From: Tetraselmis striata
Lineage: Eukaryota > Chlorophyta > Chlorodendrophyceae > Chlorodendrales > Chlorodendraceae
DNA length: 64,000 bases
Assembly: GCA_006384855.1 (NCBI GenBank)
Contig: VCJN01002387.1
Span: 50,132-114,131, forward strand
Reading direction: 5' to 3'
Shown: positions 33,601-45,640 of the stretch, one piece after another
How positions within the stretch are numbered: the first letter of the stretch is position 1
Layout: the number at the start of each line of letters is the position of its first letter
Program-made: the position numbers and the translations under genes
Notes under the pieces: model-generated
Database searches by the model: none
What the model was told of the DNA's origin: nothing
What the model saw: only the letters and a program-made list of their open reading frames with translations

Positions 33601-36115
33601 TGCGGAGGCTTTAATATTGGCAGTATACGCCCCGAATTCTGCCAAGGCATTGCTGACCTCAATTAACGGGTTATGGACTAAGAACTATATCCCCCATCAA
33701 TGGTGTAGCTCGGCCAATGTATCGGTGCCCAAAAAAGACGACTCGGCCGAAATGGGCAATTATAGGGGTATTTCGATTATGCGTGCCGCTATGAAACTCC
33801 TTATGACCGTACTTACCCTACGCTTGCAGAACGTCTGCCATGCTAAAGGAATAATCCGCCGTTAGCAAGCGGGGCTTACACGGAACGAGGAGGGCCACAT
33901 GCATTTTTTCGATTTCGCGGCTCGTCGCCAAGTAGCGTTAGATCTACCCACGTACGCGTCGGGATGTATTGACTTTAGGAAGGCATGTGACACTGCACCT
34001 CATGAGCTTTTTATTTCTAAAACTACATGCCATACTTAGGATGAGTTACGGGTCATGTGCTTATCTTAATAAAAAACATTACATACGGATGGTATGCTAC
34101 GGGTTAAGACATGGGTGGCCCCGGGAGAGCAACACTTAGGACCCCATAATATCCATAGACCGTGGCCTCCGACAAGGGTGCCCCGCTTCCCCCATCCTAT
34201 TTAACATATGTATTAACGATATATTCGATGGCGGGGTAGAACATCTTGGGTGTGACGTACTACCAGGGTGCACCGACACATTAGCGGCAAGGCAACCACT
34301 ACATGTGCTTGGTCAGATATTAATACGCGGACGACGCTGTTGGAATCACAGGCTCGATCGATAACATGCATGCCATGTTCGCCCAGACATTTCTCGCAAT
34401 GGGAGGAGGACAATTATATGGGGTTTGGGGTACTTAAGTGCGTGGTGATGGCATTATGCCGATATTCCGACGACCGCGTTTATTACGCGAACAAGCTGCC
34501 CGATGGCAGCTTGGGGTATGTGTGTGGGGGGGGGGGGGGGGGGGGGGAGGTAGCCGGTTGTAACTGAATATTGGTATGGGTTCGGTCATTAGTCGGATTT
34601 ATCTATGCGGCACATAGTAGACGACCGAGTTCAATAATAAGGGTAAACGCACCATTGAGGCGCTCGATTTGGTAACTATTAGTCGGTGGACATCACATGA
34701 TTCCTATCAATGTGCGTGTGTCTTCGAAACCTGTATATTTAGTACCGGTTCTAAATTATGGGTGTGAAGTATGGAGTATATATACATGGAACTAGCATGT
34801 AAAAATAAACTACAAAGCTTACTCAATCAGTGCTTGCGGTGCCGTATTGGGGTGCGTGGGTAAAAACTCCCCGGGGTGGCCACTGCACCGATGATAAGGG
34901 AATCGGATGTTGCGCCCATAGAGGCAACGGCCGCCCATAGAGAACCTGCCATGCAATCTATAATAATCTGTATTGAAAGTGGGGGTTGAACCCCGATCTC
35001 TTGCCATACAGGCTCGCGCGCCACCTTACCTCCGAAACCATATGTTGAGGTATCAAGAGGTTATCAAGAGCAACACGGACTCGGGCGTTCCCGAAAGCAT
35101 CCGACTTGAATACAAGTATATACCACTTAGTAGATCAGCCAAGTCGGGTGCGCCCTAACACGTTGACGTCGGGGACTATGCGGTGGTTAGATCGACTAGC
35201 TAGGGCGAACATAGGGCTGCTTGTTGAGGGACACACCTTCCACTTGAGTGGATGTCACTAGCCGCGCGCGATGCCGCTAAACTAGTAAAGGCATCGGTGT
35301 GGGCGCGTTACGAATCGTCGGCGGCTTTAGCCCGTACTAAAACTTGGGGTATATATATCCAGGCGTCTTATTTATGCGTCAAACCCGTTGCCACAGCACG
35401 GTGCGGGTGTCCCCGCCGGGGTTGTGGCCGGGCTGCACATTTTGATACAATTACGCACCCGAGTATTTCCCACTGCCCGCCGATTGGGCCGGATTCATGC
35501 CATGCCTGAGCGGTTCTTTGAACACTGGCATGCATATGGCGGAAATGGATCTGAGGCTATCGAACATATGTTGGTGGAGTGCCCGCGGTAGGGGGGTATC
35601 ACCGTCATAATCCGTGGGGGTATCAATGTCATAATCCGTGGTTGTTAGCTCGGAGATAAGGGATTGTAATAGTAGTAAGGTTAATGTGTCAACACATGAG
35701 GACTTAACCGCCTTTATTTTGGGCGGGTCCCCCCCTCCCTTCACGGCGCCCTGGATTTTACTAGAAATGGGAAAATTTTCTAGTTAAAAAGGCAGTGTGA
35801 GGGAGGGGGTTGGCCCAACTCGCATTACTCGAATGGGCTGACGCCCAAACGGGTAGGGCGGACCTTTTCGTGCTAAGTGCCGGGTATTTTGATGGCAATG
35901 TTCTAGACGGTGATCCAAAAGTGTTGGAAATTCCGTCATTGGCCTTCAATTAGTCTTGCAGAATGTTTCGGCAGTTTGCTTGATGACTATAACGGAGCGT
36001 CACCTACCCAGCCAGGGCTTTCCGTAACTAGATCCCCCGCCTAAACGGCCGTTGTAGAGACGCTGCAAGAATTTCATTGTTGCCAGTCCTGTCCCGGGGG
36101 CGAAAAAAAACACTT
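33600..36115 (+). pseudogene. Degenerate LINE retrotransposon with YADD reverse transcriptase
   Basis: The RT motifs are in order but in several frames: VPKKDDSAEMGNYRGISIM (about 33726-33783), CIDFRKACDTAPHELFISK (about 33965-34022), RGLRQGCPASPILFNICIND (about 34156-34220) and ADDAVGITGSIDNMHAMFAQ within a YADD context (about 34325-34390). Near 34755 is NYGCEVW, and near 35500-35590 an ending GSEAIEHMLVECPR, as in the 3' part of LINE ORF2 proteins. A last coding piece reads DLFVLSAGYFDGNVLDGDPK (about 35856-35920). The 3' end at 36088-36113 is GCCAGTCCTGTCCCGGGGGC followed by GA and an A-run. Many stops and shifts make it inactive. The endonuclease domain is not found upstream. Confidence 0.75.
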
Positions 36116-36518
36116 AAACCATACGGCAAATCTCATCACATCACATTTACGGGGAGGAGAAATTATGGCAGAAGCCGGCAGAAGTTATTTAGTTATGATA
36201 ATCATTCGTCAATAAAACGTGCGCGCAGCAGGATGCGCCGTTTGGTGGAAACTGCGGCACCCGCCGATAAAACCGGGCCTTTCTCCGACGGTCCAGCACT
36301 CGCAATTGGCCCCAAGTTATCATTCGCAAATAATGAAAGGAGCGCGCGGGACGCGCATTACGCCGTCGAACCCGCAATACGTCCGCTGCGGCCTCCAGCT
36401 CGCTCCTTTAACCACGCATTGTCATAACCGTACCCAGCAACTCGCGTCGGGAGACGTGCATGCCGGACCCGGCGGCATGAGCGTTGCGCAGGTGCAACAA
36501 CTGCCCCTGCTTTAAAGG

Positions 36519-36902
36519 ATGGCCGGCCCGCCGGCAGCTAAGCCCGAAGTCCCCACATCCAACAGACCGCCGAGGTCGAGGCGCAGCATGGAGCCCTTCG
36601 CTGTCAGCCCCAAGGGTCTTGTGGCCCATGAGCCGAACAAAGCCGCACGAGGTCAGCCGGGCTCCCCAGCGGCGAGGGCAGCCCGAAGGGCCGCAAGCGC
36701 GACGCACCCAGCCCGCCGCCTTTGCGCGCCGGGTGTGCCTGCCAAGAGGCCGCCGCGCCCCACGCCCCTCAAGGTCTGCGGCAGCGACGCGCAAGAGCTG
36801 TGCGCCGAGAAAACAAGCCGGGGGAGAGGCATAGCTCGGGGCGATCGCCCGCCATGGCGTCACGGGGTGGCTTCTATTGGAGGGAATACGCTCCTACAAT
36901 GA
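36519..36902 (+). CDS. Unidentified Pro/Arg/Ala-rich ORF, 127 aa
   Basis: The ORF opens MAGPPAAKPEVPTSNRPPRS and stays basic and proline-rich. A GC-rich island is set in AT-richer flanks, which suggests a captured piece of host gene. No domain is recognised and overlapping frames are also open, so coding status is doubtful. Confidence 0.2.
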   Translation: MAGPPAAKPEVPTSNRPPRSRRSMEPFAVSPKGLVAHEPNKAARGQPGSPAARAARRAASATHPARRLCAPGVPAKRPPRPTPLKVCGSDAQELCAEKTSRGRGIARGDRPPWRHGVASIGGNTLLQ

Positions 36903-37030
36903 AAAGGGGTAGTTACGGTCGGAGGAATTATGAGCTCCTACCATGTTTCTCGGATCCGACCATTCATATATAAAAGGGGGAAATGACATCACCGACGAAT
37001 GATATTTCATGGCGCGCGGCGACCGTTTTC

Positions 37031-37190
37031 CTACATTCGGGCAATACGGGAGAATCCGTGCAATTTCTATATTGTAGGAGTTTCATTTACGAAAGATAAC
37101 TTCCTACATTTTCCTATGTTTTTCTACATTCGGCCAGCAATACGGGAGAATCCGCGCAATTTCTACATTGTAGGAGTTTCATTACGAATG
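37031..37190. repeat. Tandem duplication, about 68-bp units
   Basis: The block CTACATTCGG...GCAATACGGGAGAATCCG followed by GCAATTTCTA and ATTGTAGGAGTTTCATT occurs at 37031-37098 and 37123-37190 with few differences. Confidence 0.75.
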
Positions 37191-37329
37191 AAAACTTCTG
37201 CGCTAGGCCATTCAGCCAAAGCAGTGCCAATCAAGCCCGTACCACAGAGATCATCTTCAACTCATTACCGCCAAATCATCAAAGCAACGGTCAGCGCCGT
37301 ATCGCAAAAGGGAAAAAGTGACATTACCC

Positions 37330-37432
37330 AACGAGGGCTTTCCGTATTAACTGGATTCCTGCCTAAACGGCCGTCGTAGAGACGCTGCAAGGGTTTCACT
37401 GGTGCCAGTCTTGTCCCGGGGGCGAAAGAAAA
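37330..37432 (+). mobile_element. LINE 3'-end fragment
   Basis: This matches the last 100 bp of the LINE at 36010-36113 and of 52010-52112: AGGGCTTTCCGTA, CTAAACGGCCGTCGTAGAG, ACGCTGCAAGGGTTTCACTG, then the end GCCAGTCTTGTCCCGGGGGC and an A-rich tail. Confidence 0.7.
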
Positions 37433-37434
37433 AG

Positions 37435-38850
37435 TAGACCGTTCCGGTATGACGAGATCATGAATACTACCTCAGCAACGCGGGCACCTTATAATATAGG
37501 CGGACCGACAACTGTGAAAACCGGCATTTTCATTACTATACATCACCGGTCTTCAGTTGCTGGACTCCGCAAGCTGCGTACGGCTACATCCACCGCTTCT
37601 GAAAACTCTCAGATCTCACCGTTGTGCCCGCCTTTCAAGGCACTACTGTGACACAACACACAACTGTATGTAGCCTCAGTGTGCACCGAGAGTCAGCAAG
37701 ACCGGCGGAGGCAGCGTCAACGTAACAACAAACGTATAAGCACATCACAGTCATCATGGCCAAAATATCACTTCTTGTGAGAATGATCTAAAGCATAGGA
37801 GCAGAGTAGAACGAGCTACATGCAAGCTAGAAATCATAACAATCATCACTGAAGAACCACACGCAAAAAACATCCGCCCGCCGGGCGACCATCCACAGCA
37901 GGAGCAGTGCACTCATTAGGATCAAGATTGAGTGGAAAGGTGGGGCTAAGATTGTTGTGCCGGAGTGCGAGGAGCATTCATGGCCATAGTCTCATTCCGC
38001 TCGTCGACACTAGGCATAGCAGCCCTATGTATATATATGTGTGTGTATAGAAATATAGAACTACATACAATATATAATATACATATATAGATCTCTGTAC
38101 ATATATGTATATATATATATATGTACATATATGTACATAAACATAGGGAAGTGGCCGTACCGCCAATCCCGAATAAACTGAGGCCTACGAGTGTCGATAC
38201 TGAAGATCCCTTCGTAATTTACCATACAATTACATAACGGATATAATACGATTTGCTGAGCCGTGAATCTGACACGGTCACTCAGTGTACATCTCCATGG
38301 CTGCAACCAGGCACCAAATTGGGGCCGGATGGATAATGCATGCCCTTCAGCCACCCCGGGGCCTCAGAGCCGGGCGTTTTTAACCATACCAGCATACCAT
38401 ACAAATGTATATACACCACGCATACTTATCATCACAGCATGTCTTTATTTCATCAATAAATTGAGCAGCAGTAGTGAAACACAGCACAAACAGTGCAGCT
38501 TTACATGGCTTCATATTGGAGGCATGCCGTAGTAGAAGGATGCCGATGCCATATGCGCAAATGGCAGCAGTGTGTCTCACCATCCATGTTATCAGCATAA
38601 ACCAGCAGTAGTGTGATTGTGTATCTTGAATCATAAGAATGGAATGGAGAATTGGCATGACCACGTTATGATCTAATGTAGTATTGAGCTGCTGTTCAGC
38701 AAGCACGACGTCATGCAGTAAACATGGCAAAAATTGTAGCACGACACAGTGTTGCTTGCTACCTGGCTGGACTCCATGCACCGAATTTACGCAATAGGTG
38801 AGGCAGGGGAATCTAGGTTTAGATTCTGGGCTGCCCAAGCCATAAATCAG
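37435..38850. other. No gene; AT microsatellite
   Basis: At 38025-38145 runs of TATATATG, TACATATA and (TA)n form an AT-rich palindromic microsatellite. The rest of the stretch has no recognisable coding content. Confidence 0.5.
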
Positions 38851-38853
38851 CAG

Positions 38854-40080
38854 TTAAAATCTAGATGTTCCAGCCTTATTTGAACTTATCTCGTACTCCA
38901 CGCACCCAAATTGCTGCTGTGGCGCCTGTTTCAAAGAAATCATGTTTTTTTGCACCCGATTCTCCACATGTGTGTTTTCACAGGCATTAGCGACCTCAAT
39001 GCGGGAGCGTTCGTCCCAGGAACAGCCGTTGTTCCTTGCCGATATCAGTATTTCAAGGTTCCCACTTTGATCCGCCCACTCACATGTGCTCTCATCCCGT
39101 GGACAGCCTTGTTCCCTGGCCCATTGCAGCACCTTTTGGTTCCCTCTTCCATCTCCTCCAGGTGCTGCAGCGCAGGCGCGCTCATTCCACGGGCACCCTT
39201 GCCCCATGGGCCATTGGAGCACCTTGAGGTGCCCTCCTTTGGCTGCTTCATGCCAGGTTTCCTCACTCCAAGGGCAGCCCTGCGCCCTCGCCCATTGCAG
39301 CAACAACCTCAGGCAACCTCCTCTTGCAGCAGCACTGCAGATGCGCTCATTCCAGGGAAGCCCTGCTGCAACACCTCCAGGTTCCCTCCTCGTCCAGCTG
39401 CACAAGCAATGTCGCCTTCCTCCCAATGGCAACCATGCTCCCTCGCTCAATGCAGGATTGCCACGTGTCCTCCCTCAGCTGCAAGTCCTCTCATCCCAGG
39501 GGCAGCAATGATGCCTGGCCCACCGCAGCACCTCCAGGTGACCCATGCTGGCTGTCGCCATCCATGCACACGCTTCAGCCCCATGGGCAGCCGCGGTCTC
39601 TGACCCACCGCAGTATCTCAAGATGCTCGCTGTACGCTGCGGAGCAGCACAGCTCATGGTTCAAGAAACCACCTCCCTCCCGCGCCCACTGTAGCATCTC
39701 CAGGTGACCCCCGCTGGCTGCCTCCATCCCGCAATCCAGTCGTCCTGTTGGGCCCAGGGGCAGCCACGATCCCACGCCCAATGTCGCAATACCTTCATGT
39801 GTCCTTCACAGACTGAGATGTGTCAGGTTTCTTCATCCAAGGGGCAGCCTTGAATCCACGCTTACTGTAAGATGGCCAGATTTCCGGCTGCAGTTGCCCA
39901 ACGACAGATAAGGCGACTGTACCGGAGCTTCCCCGTGCTGCAGCGAGACTGCACACCCCGTCGCAGCATATTCGACCTGCTTTGCCGATACATTGCCGGC
40001 CTAACCACTGCGCCAAAGTCATTCACCGTGGTACAGCAGTCCTGCCCCTCTGCCCATTCGAGCAGCTTGACTGTTTAATC
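38854..40080 (-). pseudogene. Ankyrin-like repeat protein pseudogene
   Basis: The minus strand encodes a run of about eight or nine repeats of roughly 30 aa with the pattern AAxGGHLEVLQWARxxGCPW followed by DExTC. Clear examples are AAKGGHLKVLQWPMGQGCPW, ASGGHLEMLQWAREGGGF, MGHLEVLRWARHHCCPWDER and NLEILISARNNGCSWDERSR. This is the ankyrin-type repeat variant common in protist genomes. The repeats lie in at least three frames (breaks near 39460, 39600 and 39790). The longest intact stretch, 39450-38854, ends with a non-repeat tail. No start or other domain is visible. Confidence 0.7.
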
Positions 40081-40639
40081 GTCATTCTACAGGGTCGGCG
40101 AACACTCGCGGATCCATTTGCCAGTCATTGCTGCCGTCTGACGTAGGTCCGTTTGTCTTATCTCCGGACCACCTATGTCGACATCTCCGGCTACCGATGC
40201 CGTGGCCAATATGTTTACGCCGTCTCATGCAGCTCGGCGAATGCACTGAAGGACGCCGCGATAGGTTTTGCCATCGGCGCCGTGCAGCTGCTCCTCCACC
40301 GCCTCCCACTCGACCGCCGACGATTCGTTGCGTATTGCAACAGCCGCTGTCGTGACGTCGCGAGAGTCGACGCAAAATACGCGCGCAGAACTTCAAATGT
40401 TTCATGACGGCTGATGGAAGGGGTTTTGCCATGTGCTGCTCGGAGATCTGTCGCACCGCCGGTATGTTCTAGCTCAGACAGATGTATACTGAACATAATC
40501 GTCACGGATACCTGGTAACATTATATATATTATTAAACTATATACGATGCGCCGATCTGGCCCCAACGCCAGTCCCGCATGCCCGCCATCCTTTCAGTGT
40601 ATACGACTGCTTCGCTCCTCGCCCCCTTGCTCTGATTTA

Positions 40640-41488
40640 TCATGCCCGGCAAGTGAAGTAGCCGTATGATGCGGCGCTCAAGATGATCGATCCGGCACTC
40701 GCCGCGCCCGCCACAATTGCGCCGGCAAGGGCGTCACCCGTGTTCAGCCGAGACAGCTCAGCCGCGCAGGTCGCAATCAAAGCACCGTAGGCGATGCCCC
40801 AAATGGCTTGCAGCACAAAAAGGAAAAACATCTTACGGCGGAGCAGGAGGTCCTCCGCGCCGGAGAGCTTGGATAGGTCGGGCTTCCCGCCGTCCATCGG
40901 GTAGTAGTGCTTGTTGAAGGCTTTAGCGGAGAGGAAATACAGGTACAGGCCGCCGCAGAGCTGGGCCAGCACGCACAAACCCATCACGGACACGAAGGCG
41001 GCTCGAGCCGCGAATACGGCACTGGTCTCGAATGAGTCTAGCGCGAAGAACATGCTGCGGGTGGCGTGGAAGGTGCCAAGCCCCAGGAAGCCTCCTGCGG
41101 TGACGAGGTGCCACACCGCCGAGAGTGTGACGCCTGGCGCCGAGCGGCTGTCCCGGTGGGGGACCATGGCCATAAGAAAGAACGCCGCCGCCGCGAGGCT
41201 GGCGGACACGACCATCGGCGCATCGCCGCCCCCTCCCGCCGCGCTGTTCTGCCAGACCGACGTTGCTGGCACCGTCGCCGCGAAGGCGCACGCCGCCGCG
41301 AGCGTTAACCAGTGGCCCCACGCACGGGCGTCGTCGGAGACTATCGACCAGGGACGGGGGAGCACTCGGCGTCCCTGCGCCTCCGTGCGCTGCACCGCCA
41401 GATCAGCGTACTGCGCGGCTGCGAGAAAGCCAATGTAGAGAGACCCGCCGAGGACCGGGACGGCAGCGAGTCCGGCAAGCGAGGACAT
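40640..41488 (-). CDS. Unidentified seven-helix membrane protein, about 282 aa
   Basis: Seven hydrophobic segments can be read: LAGLAAVPVLGGSLYIGFLA, WLTLAAACAFAATVPA, VSASLAAAAFFLMAMV, LSAVWHLVTAGGFLGLGTF, AAFVSVMGLCVLAQLCGGLY, FFLFVLQAIWGIAYGALIA and GAIVAGAASAGSIILSAASY. The loops are short, except for one of about 30 residues (KHYYPMDGGKPDLSKLSGAE) between helices five and six. The arrangement recalls Frag1/DRAM/Sfk1-type or other small polytopic proteins, but I cannot assign it. The ATG at 41488 is the first in the domain. A CACAG acceptor at 41516-41515 suggests an upstream exon, and a C-run lies in that putative intron. A single uninterrupted frame and consistent hydrophobicity make it a credible gene. 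Confidence 0.65.
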   Translation of the reverse strand: MSSLAGLAAVPVLGGSLYIGFLAAAQYADLAVQRTEAQGRRVLPRPWSIVSDDARAWGHWLTLAAACAFAATVPATSVWQNSAAGGGGDAPMVVSASLAAAAFFLMAMVPHRDSRSAPGVTLSAVWHLVTAGGFLGLGTFHATRSMFFALDSFETSAVFAARAAFVSVMGLCVLAQLCGGLYLYFLSAKAFNKHYYPMDGGKPDLSKLSGAEDLLLRRKMFFLFVLQAIWGIAYGALIATCAAELSRLNTGDALAGAIVAGAASAGSIILSAASYGYFTCRA

Positions 41489-41885
41489 CCTGCGGTCGTC
41501 CGGCAGATATGCGCCTGTGAAATATGGACACACCGCTCTTAGGCCCTGGTGGGGGGGGGGGGGAGGTGCGCCCGCGCGGAGGTGCGAGCTGGGACCTGGC
41601 AACCAAACTACGGAGAGACGCGTCGGGGCCACCAGGTTCGATGAGCCATTGGGACTCGATCGCGTCACGAGCGGGTGCTTTTTGGAAGACGACACTTGCT
41701 ATCGGCAGTGGGATGAGGGGACGGGTTGAGTAGGGTCGTTTAATCGATCTGGTACAGGTAGTCGCTACCTGTAGCGAGCATATTCCCATGGCCATTGTCC
41801 TGATGCTGCTCGGCGAGCCTGCCCGGTCAGACTGGGGCGCGCGATGCCATACGAGTAACGAGTTTATTCGAAGTGGTTTAGATAA

Positions 41886-42766
41886 GGCCAGTCAGAATTG
41901 TTAATGTGTTTTAGGTACCCCCCCCCCCCCCCCCCCCCTCTAATCTGACCCGCCCCTCCACAAGTTTTGTAGCTGGCTGATGTACTGTGTTAAGTACAAA
42001 GTAGTAACTAAGTGGTAACATCAGTGTCCATTGGAAAGGTGCTGCAATTGTCCATATATTGTGCAGGGGCAAACTGCCACACACGTAGGTGTGCATATCA
42101 ATGCACGAGGGCAGAATTGAGAGCACAAAGCACACGATTATACAGCAGTAGTGTTCTATGGCTGCTCCTCCCCTTCTGGCGTGTGCCCACCAGGCTAACT
42201 CGAAGTGAGACCGAGTGCGTGGGCACCTCTTCCATCGAATCCCACACATTAGGTTGTCTTGGAGCATGCGGCTGCCACCGGACTCGCCGGTCACATGCCG
42301 CCTCTTATTGCCCGAGGATGGCGAACTGAACAGCTCATACTCCACGACAACCACTACAATGTGTTCAACGAGCTCAAAGGATAGGCTAGGGTCCAGGTCG
42401 TTCACTGCATACTCTATAGCTTGCTGCGCACGGTACGGGCATCTAGCCAATCCTGCTCTAGGGGGTAGATCACGGGCTTATCGGAAAACCCGAAAACTCC
42501 CCGCCGTCCCACTTCACCTCCCCCTTCACGGTGTGCCTGGTGGATACCGACATGGTGTCAGCTACCCAAGCCGAAGGCTGGCGACGTGAGGTAGGAGTGG
42601 TTGTGGACTGATAGGTATTTGCGCTCGGGGCAACACCATCATGCCGGCCTAGCGCGGCGGCGGCAGTGCTGGCGAGGGTTGTGCGTTGCGTACGGTACGG
42701 CGGTTAGTTGGAGCCGGTAAGCAAAGCGGAAAGTACTAGCTACCAAACTTTGCCCAGCTACAAAAT

Positions 42767-42798
<32 letters not shown>

Positions 42799-42855
42799 TT
42801 CTCCTGTTTTGAGCGACATATGGCACCGAAAACACACTAAGAATTCTTACTGGCC
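41886..42855. mobile_element. TIR DNA transposon T1 (970 bp)
   Basis: Terminal inverted repeats of 34 bp (41886-41919 and 42822-42855) start GGCCAGT and share all but five positions. They are flanked by TAA on both sides, which looks like a 3-bp target duplication. TIR sequence and TAA target resemble PIF/Harbinger elements (inference). C-runs lie just inside both ends. On the minus strand near 42450-42260 is a protein piece AIEYAVNDLDPSLSFELVEH with a hydrophobic VVVVVEYE continuation, related to that in T2. No transposase is seen, so it is non-autonomous. Confidence 0.7.
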
Positions 42856-44493
42856 TAAGTAAGGATTAAAAACTAATTGTTGCATCAGCCGTGCTTGAAC
42901 ATGTAATCCTTGCGCACTAAAATTAGAGCTAAAAACAGGTGTGAACGGTTGCCAGCAGAAGAGAAATATAAGCCTGAAACTAAGCGTGAAAATAAGGATT
43001 AAAAAATTACTAAACAATAATAATGCAGTTGCTGCGGTAGTGGATGTTTTCTATTTCCTTTTCGAGTACTTTCCTGATCGCCTTGTGCAGACAGCTCATT
43101 TAACAAATTCCGTAATTTCATTAGGGAATAATTATGGAAGTAGTAAAACATTTATATTACATCAGGGCTTTCACAAATGCGCACTACAAACAGACCTAAC
43201 AGCAACTATGGAAGTAGTAAGGAGTAAGAATGGTCGCTAGCGGCTATCACTCGTATGAGCAGATACGATAATCAGTACTGGTACTGGCGACAAGCTGTCG
43301 GTACCAGGCCATATATATATTTTAGTTGTCCCGAGCGATCGCAGCCCATCAGCATATATGATGCTGGGACCCCGCGGCAGACCCCTACCAGCCAGTGGGC
43401 CAGGTACCTGTACCTGTACACAAGAATGGGTTTCGCTGATGCTGGTGCTGCCAGTCCAGTCTCGGGGGCGGCCAAAAAAACAAAAGAATGGGTGCCCGTA
43501 CGGAGAGGGCGGGCTATGGAGCGGGCGGGCTATGGGCGGGCTAGAGGAGGTCGAAAACAGGGCAGGGCATGTGTAGCACAGCAAATAAAGTACTACATAA
43601 AGGCAGTACGCGTGTGGCCGTATCTCTAACATGCATGTTGGTGATGCCCCGCCCGGCGGGCGTTGTTAGTGGCGCTGCTGCGAGCGCATGCGAGGCGTTA
43701 CCTGTAGCGGGCCCGTGCGTTTTATGGGGTCCTGGCGGTCTGGCGCGTGGGATGGCCGGCTCCTGGGCGAGGCTCTGCGTGATCACACGCGGGGGGCTGT
43801 TGTGCTACTTGGGGGGTTGGGGGGGGGGGGGGGGGGGGGGGGTGCGCGGGCGCGGGTGCTATTGTGCTAATGCGCGGGTGCACTGGCGGTGGCTACTCCG
43901 CTACTGCGCCATCGGCAGCGCTGGCTGCGCTCGCGATGCGTTTCTCTGCCTCCCAGCGCCCCGGCGGATGGATGACTCTTGCTTGGCTGTCGTAGCGCGT
44001 GCTGTGCTCTCGCCCGGGCGTTATGGGTTGGGTTACAGGGATCTGTCGTTGGTTGCGGGGCTGTTGTAGAGCATGCGGTGCACTCGCCGGGGCGACGTCG
44101 ACACGCCCTCGGGCCGCGAGCAGCATGCGCTCACGCTTCCATTTCCAATAATATTTTCGTCGTCAGGACGTCGCCCAGGTCATCTTCGTAGTGCTCACGG
44201 GGGTGAGTTTGGGCGACGTCGTTTGGAATTTTCCACGATCGCAGAACCCCGAAATCTCAAACAAGCGATGTCGTTCGTGGGAATAACGGGGTCGGGGCGA
44301 TGTGTAGTGGTGGGCTCCGGCCGGGTGATGTATTGCTGGTGGTGCCCGGATATCATGCCATGGGTCCTGCCCCCCTTCGTCCTTCCTATTGTGGATTTAT
44401 TGGGAGGTACGGTGGCGCGGGCGTCTATTATAGCGGATGACTGCGTCGTGGTTAACGGGTAGTAGCGACTAGAGATTATTTAGCGACTACTGG
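42856..44493. other. No gene; repeat pieces
   Basis: Two short stretches (42935-42985 and 43170-43210) resemble the tail of the RT element at 32215-32300 (GAACGGTT(A/G)CCAGCA and TGCGCACTA(C/T)AAACA). A LINE-end-like word with A-run is at 43450-43481, and a G-run at 43818-43842. ORFs here are compositional. Confidence 0.4.
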
Positions 44494-45640
44494 TTACATC
44501 ATGAGCCAGCTGCAAAATTCAAGAAATCCATATAGAAATCCAGAAGAAAATCCAGCTATGGGCCAACAGAGGCGGAAACCGCCATGACAGCCACCGACCA
44601 GGCATCGCCACCAGCCAGCCGCCGCGCCACGCAGTAAGGACGCTCTCCCCAGCACACAATCCCGGGCCACTCCAATAGCGGCACTTACTAGGCCAAATGT
44701 GATGTGAAGGCGCCGACAGGAAAGGAGCTTCGAAGTAGAGGTCTCGCAACAAGGAGCAGAAGTGGGGGGGGGGTCCAACCCAGAACGGGGCGCCACGGGC
44801 GTGCAACAGACGCAGGCCACCCAACGCCAAATCCGCCGCCAGCTCGGCCGCGTCCTTTTCCGCTAAACGTAGAACGCCTTCCCCAGCACAACATCCCGGG
44901 CCACTCCAATAGCGGCGCTGAGCCGAATGTGATGTGGAGGCGCCAACGTGACAGAAAGGGGGAAAGTGCTCAACGAGTAGGGAATGGAGAGCCGACCGGG
45001 CCAGCAACGACGTAAGACGCCGGTGTCCGACGCGCATTGTTCCGCCAGCGCCAGATCCGCCGCCAGCTCGGTCGCGTCCCCTTCCGCCGAACGTAGAACT
45101 CCCTTCTCGGCACAACATCCCGGGCCACTCCAATAGCGACACTAGGCTGAATGTGATTTGGAGGCGCCGACATGACAGGAAGGGAGAGGGTGCTCAGAGA
45201 ACAGCGAACGGGGACTTGACCGGACCAGCAACGACGTAAGACGCGGGTATCCGGCGCGCGTTGTTCCGCCCAGCGCCAGATCCGCCGCCAGCTCAGTCGC
45301 GTCCCCTTCCGCCGAACGTAGAACTCCCTTCCCAGCACAACATCCCGGGCCACTCCAATAGCGGCACTAGGCCGAATGTGATGTGGAGGCGCCGACAGGA
45401 CAGGAAGGGAGATGGTGCTCAAAGGACAGCGAACGGGGACTTGACCGGGCCAGCAACGACGTGAGACGCAGGTGTGGAGCTCACACTGCTCCTCCGCGGC
45501 AGTGGCAGCCCGGGCGGGGCCAAGGCTACCAAGGCGCCACCCGTGCACGATCCCCGCCCCCATCCCCAGCCGCGAGTGGAGGCGGAGGAAGAGCCCGCGA
45601 TTCCGAGGGCCGAGGACGGTCGTCGGGCCCGCGCGCCCAG
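44494..45640. repeat. 225-bp tandem repeat array, locus 1
   Basis: The anchor CCCGGGCCACTCCAATAGCG recurs at 44661, 44895, 45118 and 45344 (spacings 234, 223, 226). Each unit has GCCGCCAGCTCGG(C/T)CGCGTCC before it and GGCGCCGACA after it. Both strands are open for long stretches in several frames (for example EGVLRLAEKDAAELAADLAL on minus), but the same amino-acid series shifts frame between units, so coding is doubtful. Left flank (AGCCACCGACCAGGCATCG) and right flank (CTCCTCCGCGGCAGTGGCAG) are shared with locus 2 at 60.3-61.1 kb. Confidence 0.75.

Noticed and set aside
36077-37380. Cluster of overlapping ORFs around 36-37 kb as a gene
   Set aside because: Frames overlap on both strands, a LINE tail and tandem duplication lie inside, and no domain is seen; only the 36519-36902 ORF is kept with low confidence.
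43255-43629. Overlapping ORFs near 43.3-43.6 kb on both strands
   Set aside because: No motif, both strands open, and the region contains LINE-end-like repeat words.
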